64,000 nt of DNA, taken from positions 1-64,000 of the IMG/VR virus record IMGVR_UViG_3300048583_000043. One strand, 5' to 3'. The position numbers and the translations under genes were made by a program. This DNA comes from a virus. Under the pieces are notes generated by a model. The model was not told the origin of the DNA. It searched no databases and saw only the letters and a program-made list of their open reading frames with translations. Positions 34,558 through 41,504 of this stretch are shown here, piece after piece (positions within the stretch are counted from its first letter, which is position 1; every line of letters starts with the position of its first letter).

Positions 34558-35398
34558 TTTGCATTTCCTTTTTCATTTCATCTACTAAAAAATGTAAATC
34601 TTCTGCATTTTTTATTACTAGTTCTGTTGTAGGTTGCTTCTCAAAGACGTTTAACGAACGCTTTTTCAGGCTAGAAGGGAGTTTTACTTTCTTAAAAAAC
34701 CCATCAAGATGGTGATTGTATCTAGTTTCACCAAAATAACTAAACAGATACCCAGGACGCCAACCCAACTCTATTTTATAAGATCGTTCTAGTTTAGGTT
34801 TGTAACCCGGGTCAAAGAAATTCTTTAATGCCATCCAAGTAGTAGAAGAGGCATTAAAAATTGTATGGGGTGAAGATAGCGGAGAGTAGGTGTAAAACCC
34901 GTCATTGTCTTTGTTAAGAAAATGAGCGAGAAGGTAAGACCAAGAAGGAGAAAATCCGTAGTCTAACATATTATCGAAAACTTTATTTCTTTCACCCAAC
35001 GATTTACAATATCTGTCAAAAGTAAATCTGGATGCAACACAGGCCCCAAAGAAGGTATTCCAAGGTTGATCAACATCCATGACAAAACCTTTTGAATTGA
35101 TATAATCAACATCTTTGCTAAAGAAACATTTAGCAAAAGGGCTGTCATTTACAAGCCAGTGATTATAAACATCGGCTGATTTTTGTTTATACACAGGCTT
35201 TCTAATACGAGTCATAAAGACAGTAGGGAGCCAACTAATTGAAGCAGCCCTGCCGTGACATGGTTGAACACCTAAATCGTCTAGTTTGTCATTGTCATAC
35301 ACATAACCGTAACTAACTTGAGAATAGCGGTCTCCATAAGTTACATTTTTATCCTTAAAGAACTTAAGGACAGTAGGGTGATTAAGATAATCAGACAA
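34544..35398 (-). CDS. Unknown protein inside the amide-ligase operon
   Basis: A 284-aa protein, aromatic-rich, not recognised. TTG at 35,398 is chosen because GAGGAGG lies seven bases upstream and it overlaps the ATP-grasp stop. Features seen: several Trp/Tyr/His-rich stretches (SWSYLLAHFLNKDND, YFGETRYNHHLDGFF) and a charged helix at the C-terminus. Its strict place between ligase-type genes suggests a role in the same pathway. Confidence 0.62.
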   Translation of the reverse strand: MSDYLNHPTVLKFFKDKNVTYGDRYSQVSYGYVYDNDKLDDLGVQPCHGRAASISWLPTVFMTRIRKPVYKQKSADVYNHWLVNDSPFAKCFFSKDVDYINSKGFVMDVDQPWNTFFGACVASRFTFDRYCKSLGERNKVFDNMLDYGFSPSWSYLLAHFLNKDNDGFYTYSPLSSPHTIFNASSTTWMALKNFFDPGYKPKLERSYKIELGWRPGYLFSYFGETRYNHHLDGFFKKVKLPSSLKKRSLNVFEKQPTTELVIKNAEDLHFLVDEMKKEMQNAKS

Positions 35399-36242
35399 GG
35401 ACAGCCTCCTCAGAAAGAGCCGGATGAATAAATTTCTTCCAACCACCTTTTTCAGTAGTTACAGGGATTCTATCAGCACCATGTTCAATAAGATAGTCAA
35501 AACACTTAGCCATGCATTCTTGACGATAAGGGGAGGTTTGAGAAGGGGCGGAGTTGATTTCTAGAACATAAGGAACCCCCTCTGCATCAACCATCACATC
35601 AACAGCACCAAAATCCAATGATGACAGGAGGAAGGCTTCACGAGCCACTTTAACGGCTTTAAGAGGCCAATCGGACCATGATACGTTGTCAAAGCGCCCA
35701 CCAAGGGCAACATTCCATGCCACAGCTTGAGGGTTGCCGGGGGTTTTTCTAGCCACCCATGCAACACGTCCTTGAACAAATGTCACACGATACTCAGCCA
35801 CCTTGTTAATGAACTTAGATGCATACCATCCAGGACCACAACGTTGGATGGCATTGTTCATTTCTTGATGATTTAAAACAAGGTAGAGGCGACGACCTTG
35901 AGCATGAACACGAGGACGAACAACTAGAGGAAAATCTTGCTCATCATAATCATCTCCAAAGAAAGAATCAGGTACAATACGCATATCAGTGTCAAGGTAG
36001 TGTTCAAATAGCTTTTTACGAAACTCGCTTTTATCATTCACTTCATGAATAGCCGAAGATTTGTTGATGATTGTGACACCATTAGGCACATCTGTTGTGC
36101 AACCCCAACGAATAACCATTGTAGGCGGGGAGGGCCAAGGACGATCATTACGAACAGCGCCATCAATCTTATTAGAAAAACGGGCAATCTCACGGGCAGA
36201 TGTGCGCCCTAGTTTACGACGACGAAGAATGTAGATGGACAT
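35391..36242 (-). CDS. ATP-grasp ligase (RimK/YheC-like)
   Basis: A 283-aa ATP-grasp enzyme that would form amide bonds through an acylphosphate. The nucleotide-binding part has PLVVRPRVHAQGRRLYLV (about 109-126), the central part YRVTFVQGRVAWVARK, and the metal-binding end VDVMVDAEGVPYVLEINSAP (about 215-234; Asp and Glu-x-Asn). It is the first gene after the intergenic promoter-like region, so it opens the amide-ligase operon. Confidence 0.85.
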   Translation of the reverse strand: MSIYILRRRKLGRTSAREIARFSNKIDGAVRNDRPWPSPPTMVIRWGCTTDVPNGVTIINKSSAIHEVNDKSEFRKKLFEHYLDTDMRIVPDSFFGDDYDEQDFPLVVRPRVHAQGRRLYLVLNHQEMNNAIQRCGPGWYASKFINKVAEYRVTFVQGRVAWVARKTPGNPQAVAWNVALGGRFDNVSWSDWPLKAVKVAREAFLLSSLDFGAVDVMVDAEGVPYVLEINSAPSQTSPYRQECMAKCFDYLIEHGADRIPVTTEKGGWKKFIHPALSEEAVLV

Positions 36243-36450
36243 ATATACTCCTAGAGGCTGTAGGAAGGCCGTACAGGGCCTTGATGAGTTTTTGTAGGGG
36301 TGGGTGGCCTAAACAATAGATGGGCCTGTAGGGCCCTTCCTATGAAAGAATAAAAATATTTTCTAACACCCCTTGACAAGAGGATTTTTTAGCCTATATA
36401 TAAGAAACTCCCTTTCGTTTTAAAAAATTGTTCCAGGGGTTTCTAATATA
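36243..36450. promoter_or_regulatory. Intergenic region with promoter-like element and inverted repeats
   Basis: This gap separates the amide-ligase operon from the upstream small genes. Plus strand 36,382-36,404 contains TTTTTTAGCCTATATATAAG; nearly the same element occurs at 46,795-46,817. A TTGACA lies 16 bases before the TATATA on the plus strand; on the minus strand TTGTCAAGGGG and AT-rich blocks point toward the ATP-grasp gene. GGAAGG/CCTTCC repeats flank 36,250-36,342. The direction of activity is not clear. Confidence 0.5.
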
Positions 36451-36831
36451 CTATCTATAATTATAATACCATGTATATGTATTATCTACTACGTCAGATA
36501 GTGGACCAGAGGGTTTTTTATCCTGAGTGTACATCCAACATTCATCACCACCTAGGGTTTTGACTAGTCTTCTGCAATACCAATTAGGGTGTCCTTCTAG
36601 TCTATCTGTTCTTGCTAGAGTTTCATCATCTACTCTCCACACTTCTCCTGCTACAGGAAGGGAGATATAATGACCCTCTTCATTTTCTTTCTCTACAGCT
36701 ACAGGGAAAGAGGGGGAGAGGAGAATAAACCTCTCTACTGTAACATCCCTTCTTACAAATTCAGAATCTTTAAGAAGGTGGTTATTACCATAACCTTTTT
36801 TTAGTGTGCCGTAAACAAATAGGTTATTCAT
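36451..36831 (-). CDS. Gamma-glutamylcyclotransferase-like (AIG2 family) protein
   Basis: A 126-aa protein starting NNLFVYGTLKKGYGNNHLL, the YGTL-K-G motif of the GGCT/AIG2 family, with the catalytic-type Glu in DRLEGHPNWYCRR (about 80-92). Family enzymes release gamma-glutamyl groups as 5-oxoproline. It lies just upstream of the amide-ligase operon and may act on its products. ATG at 36,831 follows GAAGAAGA, which is also the end of the preceding gene. Confidence 0.82.
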   Translation of the reverse strand: MNNLFVYGTLKKGYGNNHLLKDSEFVRRDVTVERFILLSPSFPVAVEKENEEGHYISLPVAGEVWRVDDETLARTDRLEGHPNWYCRRLVKTLGGDECWMYTQDKKPSGPLSDVVDNTYTWYYNYR

Positions 36832-37018
36832 ATAAGTCTTCTTCTCTGTCAAAATATTTTCTTTTTTTGAAAGCAATTTCTTTCCAATTTAACTCCATAA
36901 AGGGTGTAGAATAATATTTAGAGATCGTATCGTATGTTGCATTACGCTTTCTAAGATCCGTGTAGCAATTCTCTTTGAAAGTTACCCATTGTAATTCATC
37001 TTTATGTGGACTGCTCAT
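36824..37018 (-). CDS. Small unknown protein with the shared aromatic-acidic C-terminus
   Basis: A 64-aa protein starting MSSPHKDELQWVTF. The ATG at 37,018 is chosen because it follows the stop of the previous short gene by one base. It ends KYFDREEDLYE, whose GAAGAAGA codons form the ribosome site of the next gene. Confidence 0.6.
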   Translation of the reverse strand: MSSPHKDELQWVTFKENCYTDLRKRNATYDTISKYYSTPFMELNWKEIAFKKRKYFDREEDLYE

Positions 37019-37019
37019 G

Positions 37020-37139
37020 TTAAAAAGACTCCCAGTCTTTAATGTCAATTATTGAATGAATAGGGTATGCAATTTGAAATTCTTTAAGGGTGTCAATAGG
37101 AACTTTACAAAATCCTAGAGAGGGAGTGTAAGCATACAC
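37020..37139 (-). CDS. 39-aa unknown peptide
   Basis: GTG start directly behind the previous gene; reads YAYTPSLGFCKVPIDTLKEF and ends IKDWESF, with the stop one base before the next ATG. It fills the gap between two coupled genes in the right phase. Confidence 0.5.
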   Translation of the reverse strand: MYAYTPSLGFCKVPIDTLKEFQIAYPIHSIIDIKDWESF

Positions 37140-37140
37140 T

Positions 37141-37338
37141 TTATCGTAACATTTCTTCTTCGGTCTCAAAGAAAGATTGTTTAACAATTTCAAATCTCCA
37201 TGGAAAGTACATCATACCGGGTTTTCTTTTTAGATAGACACGACCATTTTTTTCATAACCTAAATAAATTTGGCCAGCCTCCACTTTCATATTATTAAAC
37301 CCCTGATCTTTATCATTAATACATCTAAATTTGATCAT
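37141..37338 (-). CDS. Small unknown protein with the shared aromatic-acidic C-terminus
   Basis: A 65-aa protein, SH3-like in pattern (KVEAGQIYLGYEKNGRVYL), with ATG overlapping the previous stop (ATGA). It ends SFFETEEEMLR. Function unknown. Confidence 0.58.
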   Translation of the reverse strand: MIKFRCINDKDQGFNNMKVEAGQIYLGYEKNGRVYLKRKPGMMYFPWRFEIVKQSFFETEEEMLR

Positions 37339-37619
37339 AACATATCTTCTTCTTTATCAAAGAATACGTCATTATGAACTTCTACTAAACCCTCTCTGAT
37401 TGTATTATAGTGACAACCAAGTTCATTGTTAAAACATCTAAACAACCCTTCAGATTTTGTTTGTGTAAAATGGTTATAATGACCATGATATGCGGCTTTA
37501 AATCTTACAGGAAAACTTGTAACTCTAAAATATTTTTTTAGCCCTTCTAAAGATTGTGATTTGCTTACCCCAGGGTTTACACTAATAATGTAAACTTCAC
37601 CGTCTTTTAGAGATTTCAT
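37335..37619 (-). CDS. Small unknown protein with the shared aromatic-acidic C-terminus
   Basis: A 94-aa protein that begins MKSLKDGEVYIISVNPG and ends VFFDKEEDML. The last codons overlap the next ATG. His/Tyr-rich centre (YHGHYNHFTQTKSEG). Not recognised. Confidence 0.58.
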   Translation of the reverse strand: MKSLKDGEVYIISVNPGVSKSQSLEGLKKYFRVTSFPVRFKAAYHGHYNHFTQTKSEGLFRCFNNELGCHYNTIREGLVEVHNDVFFDKEEDML

Positions 37620-37806
37620 TGATTTGATCCTGAACTGTATTTCTATCGTTCGGGTTCCCCCTAGTTTCTTTTTGTTGATGAAGGGAACGACGATATTCTA
37701 CATTCTCTCTTGACCTAATTTGTTTACGTTTATTACGTTCAAGAGAACGTCCTACATTAAGAGGGCTACGGCCAGCTTTCTGAGCTTCAATCCAAGACGT
37801 GTACAT
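37597..37806 (-). CDS. Small, very basic protein
   Basis: A 69-aa Arg/Lys/Asn/Gln-rich protein without hydrophobic core (RSLERNKRKQIRSRENVEY), likely nucleic-acid binding. It overlaps the next gene by 23 bases. Confidence 0.5.
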   Translation of the reverse strand: MYTSWIEAQKAGRSPLNVGRSLERNKRKQIRSRENVEYRRSLHQQKETRGNPNDRNTVQDQINEISKRR

Positions 37807-37814
37807 ATTAATCC

Positions 37815-38084
37815 TTAAAGATTGGGGGGAAGATCAATCATAACACCCTCTTCTCCACTAGAGACGAGGCAAGTTTGACCATTAGTTGAAACAGTGGCAG
37901 TCCATGTACCAGTGATATCATTAATCCATAGTTGGACTAAGCCTTGTGCTGTTGCACCTTCAAAAATTACCACCTCTCCATAACGAGAGAGGAGGAGTTC
38001 TTCAACCTCTTTGTCAGGGGCACATTGTGCTGCTTGAGCAAACAGGGGAAATGATGACAGGAGAAGAGCGAGAGCGTATTTCAT
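37815..38084 (-). CDS. Secreted small protein with signal peptide
   Basis: An 89-aa protein with a clear Sec signal (MKYALALLLSSFPLFAQA, cleavage after AQA), then a small domain with two Cys (QCAPDKEV and GQTCLVS) that could form a disulfide. It would act in the periplasm. Its start overlaps a two-helix membrane protein gene, so the pair may act on the host envelope. The signal resembles that of the protein at 42,117. Confidence 0.7.
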   Translation of the reverse strand: MKYALALLLSSFPLFAQAAQCAPDKEVEELLLSRYGEVVIFEGATAQGLVQLWINDITGTWTATVSTNGQTCLVSSGEEGVMIDLPPNL

Positions 38085-38245
38085 AGGTATTTCCTTTCAA
38101 GGTCGTCAATAAGATTGAGAATGATTAGGAAGAGAGAAGTGGCAGTTATAATAGTCCACAAAACATCTCCTCTTGAAATGCTATAGTAAACAGAATGAGG
38201 TGCAAGAAGGATTAAAAAGATTTGTAACGATAAGATAAATTTCAT
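38081..38245 (-). CDS. Small membrane protein with two hydrophobic helices
   Basis: A 54-aa protein (LSLQIFLILLAPHSVYY, then LWTIITATSLFLIILNLI). The stop overlaps the ATG of the secreted protein (ATGA); AGGAAAATGT precedes its start. A holin-like or superinfection-exclusion role is possible but unproven. Confidence 0.58.
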   Translation of the reverse strand: MKFILSLQIFLILLAPHSVYYSISRGDVLWTIITATSLFLIILNLIDDLERKYL

Positions 38246-38421
38246 ACATTTTCCTTTCCAATAGGAAGCTCTACAATTTCATAATAATCATACGCGGAGT
38301 ATCTTTGTCTATGAAATTCATACCACTTTTTACACTCATCATAAGACAAATTAGTATACTTAATTCCCCACGTTGAACCTTCGTTATCGTATTTATCCCA
38401 AGCACATACACAATATAGCAT
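38242..38421 (-). CDS. 59-aa unknown protein, Tyr/Trp rich
   Basis: Starts MLYCVCAWDKYDNEGSTWG and ends in ENV with the stop overlapping the following ATG (ATGTATGA). Composition and coupling favour this frame over the longer open frame on the same strand. Confidence 0.55.
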   Translation of the reverse strand: MLYCVCAWDKYDNEGSTWGIKYTNLSYDECKKWYEFHRQRYSAYDYYEIVELPIGKENV

Positions 38422-38424
38422 AAA

Positions 38425-38694
38425 TCATTTCCTATACAATCTAAATTGCCAATAGGCAAAGTAGTCTTGAAATTTTTTATCACTTACTTCGTTAAATTGC
38501 TCTTCACTACTAAAACAAGCTTCTCCTCCGGGATAACCTGCTTCGTAGTCAGCAATACCTAAAGCAATTCTCACTTGTGATCTTAATGAGATGTCTCTGT
38601 CTACAAGGAGGTGTTCGTAACCGAGAAAGAGATTTTGCATTCTTGGAGACGGTTTGATTTCTTTTAGAAATTGTAGATACTGTTCATGTGTCAT
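38425..38694 (-). CDS. 89-aa unknown protein
   Basis: Starts MTHEQYLQFLKEIKPSP just downstream of the tRNA-Leu gene (minus direction). Contains LRSQVRIALGIADYEAG and ends YWQFRLYRK. An apparent longer start would run into the tRNA. Not recognised. Confidence 0.6.
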   Translation of the reverse strand: MTHEQYLQFLKEIKPSPRMQNLFLGYEHLLVDRDISLRSQVRIALGIADYEAGYPGGEACFSSEEQFNEVSDKKFQDYFAYWQFRLYRK

Positions 38695-38709
38695 GTTAAA
38701 ACTTTTTAA

Positions 38710-38792
38710 TGGTGCCCCCGGTCGGATTCGAACCGACACGCATTAAGCATTCCTTTTTAAGAGGAACGTGGCTACCGTTACACCACGGGGGC
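38710..38792 (-). tRNA. tRNA-Leu (anticodon UAA)
   Basis: The 83-nt gene folds with acceptor GCCCCCG/CGGGGGC, D stem GTG/CAC, anticodon stem TTCCT/AGGAA with loop CTTAAAA (anticodon TAA), a 12-nt class II variable arm, and T arm GTCGG-TTCGAAT-CCGAC. CCA is encoded. It reads UUA, common in this AT-leaning phage. Confidence 0.93.
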
Positions 38793-38793
38793 G

Positions 38794-39105
38794 TTAAGTG
38801 TGAATGAGAAAAGGGATTTTCAAGGCATCAATAGCTGCTTGACAAATAGGACAAGGCTTTGCTGATACAGGGTTGCCTTCATTGTCATACCTTTCTACCT
38901 TAATAGTATGAGCAAGCCAAGGCTTTTTTAGTTTGACAATGGCTGCCATCTCGGCATGTAGATAAATTTGTTCTGGTCTACCATACATTGCTGCGTATTT
39001 AGCTTGCATTGGATGAGTTTTCACATAGCTATTCACTCCAATTGAAAGGGGCCTTCCTTTTTTATCGTAAATGGTAGCAATGATGTGAAAACGTTTTTTA
39101 GACAT
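38794..39105 (-). CDS. Deoxycytidylate/cytidine deaminase-like protein
   Basis: A 103-aa zinc deaminase fold. The HAE motif (YLHAEMAAIVK, about 48-58) and KPCPICQAAID (about 83-93) give the zinc ligands and the catalytic Glu. It is short for a dCMP deaminase but carries the complete core. It would provide dUMP for ThyX, or act on another cytosine compound. Confidence 0.78.
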   Translation of the reverse strand: MSKKRFHIIATIYDKKGRPLSIGVNSYVKTHPMQAKYAAMYGRPEQIYLHAEMAAIVKLKKPWLAHTIKVERYDNEGNPVSAKPCPICQAAIDALKIPFLIHT

Positions 39106-39324
39106 TTAGTCTAAATCCTCTACCCACCCAGTTGTTACGTCAATGTCGTAGTAGCTCTTATCATGAATAAGGTTGGGACGGTTAATACTTACATAACCTT
39201 TATCTTTTTTAACTACTTTGTGAACAGCTACATCGAGAAGAAGCAAATCTCCAATGGCTTGATTCACTTGTTCTTTATCTTTACAGACAGTCAGACCACC
39301 TTCGCTATCGTAAAGAATGTACAC
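39106..39324 (-). CDS. Small unknown protein
   Basis: A 72-aa protein with alternating beta strands (MYILYDSEGGLTV, GYVSINRP) ending in an acidic TGWVEDLD. It directly follows the ligase copy 2 gene. Not recognised. Confidence 0.55.
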   Translation of the reverse strand: MYILYDSEGGLTVCKDKEQVNQAIGDLLLLDVAVHKVVKKDKGYVSINRPNLIHDKSYYDIDVTTGWVEDLD

Positions 39325-40128
39325 TTAAGCCTCCTTGGCTACTGCGAAATACTTAACCACTTTAGCTGTTGGGTTGTCAAAGAACAAAGAAGTTCTATTT
39401 CCTTGATCAATGATATTACGATAGTAATTATCTTGTGAGACGTATTCACCTGAACGAAGGGCGCGGACAGCTTTCATTGTTTGAAGAAAAACAAATTTAG
39501 TAATTCTTTTGTTGAACAACCATTGGTTGCTCAACACTCTGTATTCCATACCATAGGGCTTTAGTCGAATTGATCCAGCTTTGCCATAGATAGCCCTTCT
39601 GCTATCGTCTTTATCCCACAGTAGGGAATACACCCCTACATATTTATCCATAAGTTTGCCTAGTTGCAGGCAATTTTTGTAGTTAGTGTGGGCGTCTGTC
39701 GAAAGAAAACCTCCAATATGGATGTGCCCTCCCGCAGCACGAATGTTAGTATCTGCGGGAGGGGGCGGGTTTGATTCTTCTGTATATACATTCAGATCAG
39801 GAGAGCACCCCATGATTTTCTGATCTTCTGGGATATCTTCTGGTAATGTGATGACAGGAGAAGTGTTCACTTCATAACCATCTACCATCTTCATCAATGT
39901 TTCATACACTTTGTCTAGTTTATATTGAAACTGATCATAAGTTGTGACGGGGTCAATGTTGAATTCCAACGCCATGCCATCTACTTGAACAGCACCGCCC
40001 TCAACAAGGTGAGGAGCCTCTTTTGTCCCGGGGATTATTTGAAAAGGGTTGACAAATCTCCCCTGTTTATGAATAAAAATTTCTGGGTCAGCACCAATTG
40101 TTACAGGCTCTCCATTAATCAGAATCAT
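39325..40128 (-). CDS. phiEco32-type COOH-NH2 ligase (type 2), copy 2
   Basis: A 267-aa paralogue of the ligase at 31,715. Shared phrases: IGADPEIFIHK, IPGTKEAPH, VQVDGMALEFNIDPV, AAGGHIHIGGF, IYGKAGSIRLKPYGMEYRVL. It is shorter at the C-terminus and lies about 3.3 kb upstream of the main block with an unrecognised 141-aa partner gene. Divergence within the shared core suggests a different substrate. Confidence 0.85.
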   Translation of the reverse strand: MILINGEPVTIGADPEIFIHKQGRFVNPFQIIPGTKEAPHLVEGGAVQVDGMALEFNIDPVTTYDQFQYKLDKVYETLMKMVDGYEVNTSPVITLPEDIPEDQKIMGCSPDLNVYTEESNPPPPADTNIRAAGGHIHIGGFLSTDAHTNYKNCLQLGKLMDKYVGVYSLLWDKDDSRRAIYGKAGSIRLKPYGMEYRVLSNQWLFNKRITKFVFLQTMKAVRALRSGEYVSQDNYYRNIIDQGNRTSLFFDNPTAKVVKYFAVAKEA

Positions 40129-40550
40129 TTTTCTTCCTCAAGAATTTGTTCAGAGAGGGGGGCACGAACATAAATGTAATTGGTTTCCCCAATAGTATTC
40201 CCTGTTTTGTGAACGAGGGCAAATCCCCAACGTTTAAACTCCTTATCCCAATATTTATCTTTAGAAAAGAATTGAGACTGGTTGATAGTAAGAATGGTAA
40301 ATTTATTTTTCAAACTTGTCTTGTCAATATCTTCCATAAGTTTTTGAAATGGCAAGTCTTTTGACCGACCAAGTTTTTGTTCTGTGGGGTACAGAATTTT
40401 ACTATAAAACTCTGCGGGGGTGTACCCGTCAGACAGAGGAACGGTTCCTGATTGTTTGTAGGAATCATTGATTTCAATCTGACTCCCCTTAAATCCACCA
40501 ATTGCAATGGTAGCACAAGAACTACATCCCATAGTTGCAACGTATGCCAT
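40125..40550 (-). CDS. Unknown protein coupled to ligase copy 2
   Basis: A 141-aa protein that begins MAYVATMGCSSCATIAIGG, a Cys-x-x-Cys near the start that could bind metal or be redox active. The rest is mixed alpha/beta (FTILTINQSQFFSKDKYWD, NYIYVRAP). Its stop overlaps the ligase start (ATGA). Not recognised. Confidence 0.6.
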   Translation of the reverse strand: MAYVATMGCSSCATIAIGGFKGSQIEINDSYKQSGTVPLSDGYTPAEFYSKILYPTEQKLGRSKDLPFQKLMEDIDKTSLKNKFTILTINQSQFFSKDKYWDKEFKRWGFALVHKTGNTIGETNYIYVRAPLSEQILEEEK

Positions 40551-40551
40551 T

Positions 40552-40770
40552 TTACTCTCCGTTAACAGCTTTTACAAGCATGTCTGCTAGTTTCAATGAA
40601 TAAACACTTTCATAATGACTACCATCGTAGTCTTCACCTTCTCTTTCACTAGGAGGCCCGTGAGGTATCCAAATCTCTACAATTCCTGACCCAGTTTCTG
40701 TGGAGATGTCTACATAGGTTCCATAGTATTTTTGTACGCTTGAGTCATAGGCAACAAGTTTAGCTTTCAT
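40552..40770 (-). CDS. Small unknown protein
   Basis: A 72-aa acidic protein (VAYDSSVQKYYGTYVDI, GEDYDGSHYESVYSL). It sits between two other small genes with one- to three-base gaps. Not recognised. Confidence 0.55.
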   Translation of the reverse strand: MKAKLVAYDSSVQKYYGTYVDISTETGSGIVEIWIPHGPPSEREGEDYDGSHYESVYSLKLADMLVKAVNGE

Positions 40771-40773
40771 AAC

Positions 40774-41091
40774 CTACTCCCCGTTGTAAGGACGCCAGCC
40801 AAACTCTTTAATGGCGTCAGGGTGAGGGGCGAACAAGGTATCCATTACAGCATACTTATTACCGTAATGATCAGTGAACCAATGATCTTGAAAACCAATG
40901 GGTTCTTTAGGGGCTGGACGTGTCCAGAGACAACCTTCTTCTCCTTCCCCGTTAGTTACATCAACAGAATGACCCCATTTAATAGGGTCATTGTCTGTGA
41001 TGTGAGCATACCTCTTGACTGAATCGTAACAATCAATGGTGAGGTATACACCTTTTTCAGTCAGATACTCTTCATACCCTTCATACGACAT
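40774..41091 (-). CDS. Unknown acidic protein
   Basis: A 105-aa Trp/Tyr/Asp-rich protein starting MSYEGYEEYLTEKGVYL; AGGAGATCTAAA precedes the ATG. It is the first gene after the tRNA cluster. Not recognised. Confidence 0.6.
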   Translation of the reverse strand: MSYEGYEEYLTEKGVYLTIDCYDSVKRYAHITDNDPIKWGHSVDVTNGEGEEGCLWTRPAPKEPIGFQDHWFTDHYGNKYAVMDTLFAPHPDAIKEFGWRPYNGE

Positions 41092-41112
41092 TTTAGATCT
41101 CCTGTGTTAAAA

Positions 41113-41205
41113 AAGTGAAGATTGGGGGAGTTGAACCCCCATCATCTAAGCCCTGTAAAGGGAACTAGCTTTGCTATCAGAGATGACAGCCCCGGCTTTT
41201 CTTCA
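41113..41205 (-). ncRNA. tRNA-like RNA element, identity undetermined
   Basis: The minus strand has a perfect T arm (GGGGG-TTCAACT-CCCCC) and short end pairing (TGAAGA with TCTTCA), next to true tRNA genes. But no canonical D arm is seen; instead GCTGTCA-TCTC-TGATAGC forms a hairpin, and the middle hairpin CTAG..CCC-TTTACA-GGG..TTAG would give an odd anticodon loop. No CCA is encoded. It may be a decayed tRNA or a tRNA mimic. Confidence 0.45.
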
Positions 41206-41315
41206 TTGTCTATCGTGAGTGCCTCTGGTAGCACCCACACCAACTCGCAATCAGAGGGGCGCTTGGCCCCAACAGGGAGAACTCCCTCATAGCCAGAACT
41301 TCCAACCAGTTGTTA
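41206..41315. other. Gap in the tRNA cluster with a possible 26-codon ORF
   Basis: The minus strand holds short GC hairpins (GGGAGTTCTCCC; GGGGC-CAAG-CGCCCC) and an ORF at 41,210-41,290 starting MREFSLLGPSAPLIASW. I cannot tell whether the RNA structure or the peptide matters. Confidence 0.3.
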
Positions 41316-41402
41316 TGGTGGGGACGGCTGGATTTGAACCAGCGACAGGATTGCCCTAACGGATTTACAGTCCGCCGCCATTGACCACTCGGCCACATCC
41401 CC
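41316..41402 (-). tRNA. tRNA-Tyr (anticodon GUA)
   Basis: An 87-nt gene with acceptor GGGGATG/CGTCCCC, anticodon stem GCGGA/TCCGT and loop CTGTAAA (anticodon GTA), a long class II variable arm, T arm GCTGG-TTCAAAT-CCAGC and encoded CCA. It is typical of bacterial tRNA-Tyr. Confidence 0.94.
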
Positions 41403-41407
41403 AATAA

Positions 41408-41484
41408 TGGTGCATCCGGCAGGACTCGAACCTGCAACCTCGAAATTAGAAGTTTCTTGCTCTGTCCAGTTGAGCTACGGATGC
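41408..41484 (-). tRNA. tRNA-Arg (anticodon UCU)
   Basis: A 77-nt gene with acceptor GCATCCG/CGGATGC, D arm GCTC/GAGC, anticodon loop CTTCTAA (anticodon TCT), T arm GCAGG-TTCGAGT-CCTGC and encoded CCA. The base of the anticodon stem has one A-G mismatch. It reads AGA. Confidence 0.93.
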
Positions 41485-41504
41485 AAAAGCTTTACGCAGT
41501 AAAG

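Noticed and set aside
38271-38483. 70-codon open frame on the minus strand
   Set aside because: A different frame (38,242-38,421) is coupled at both ends to its neighbours and has a more protein-like composition.
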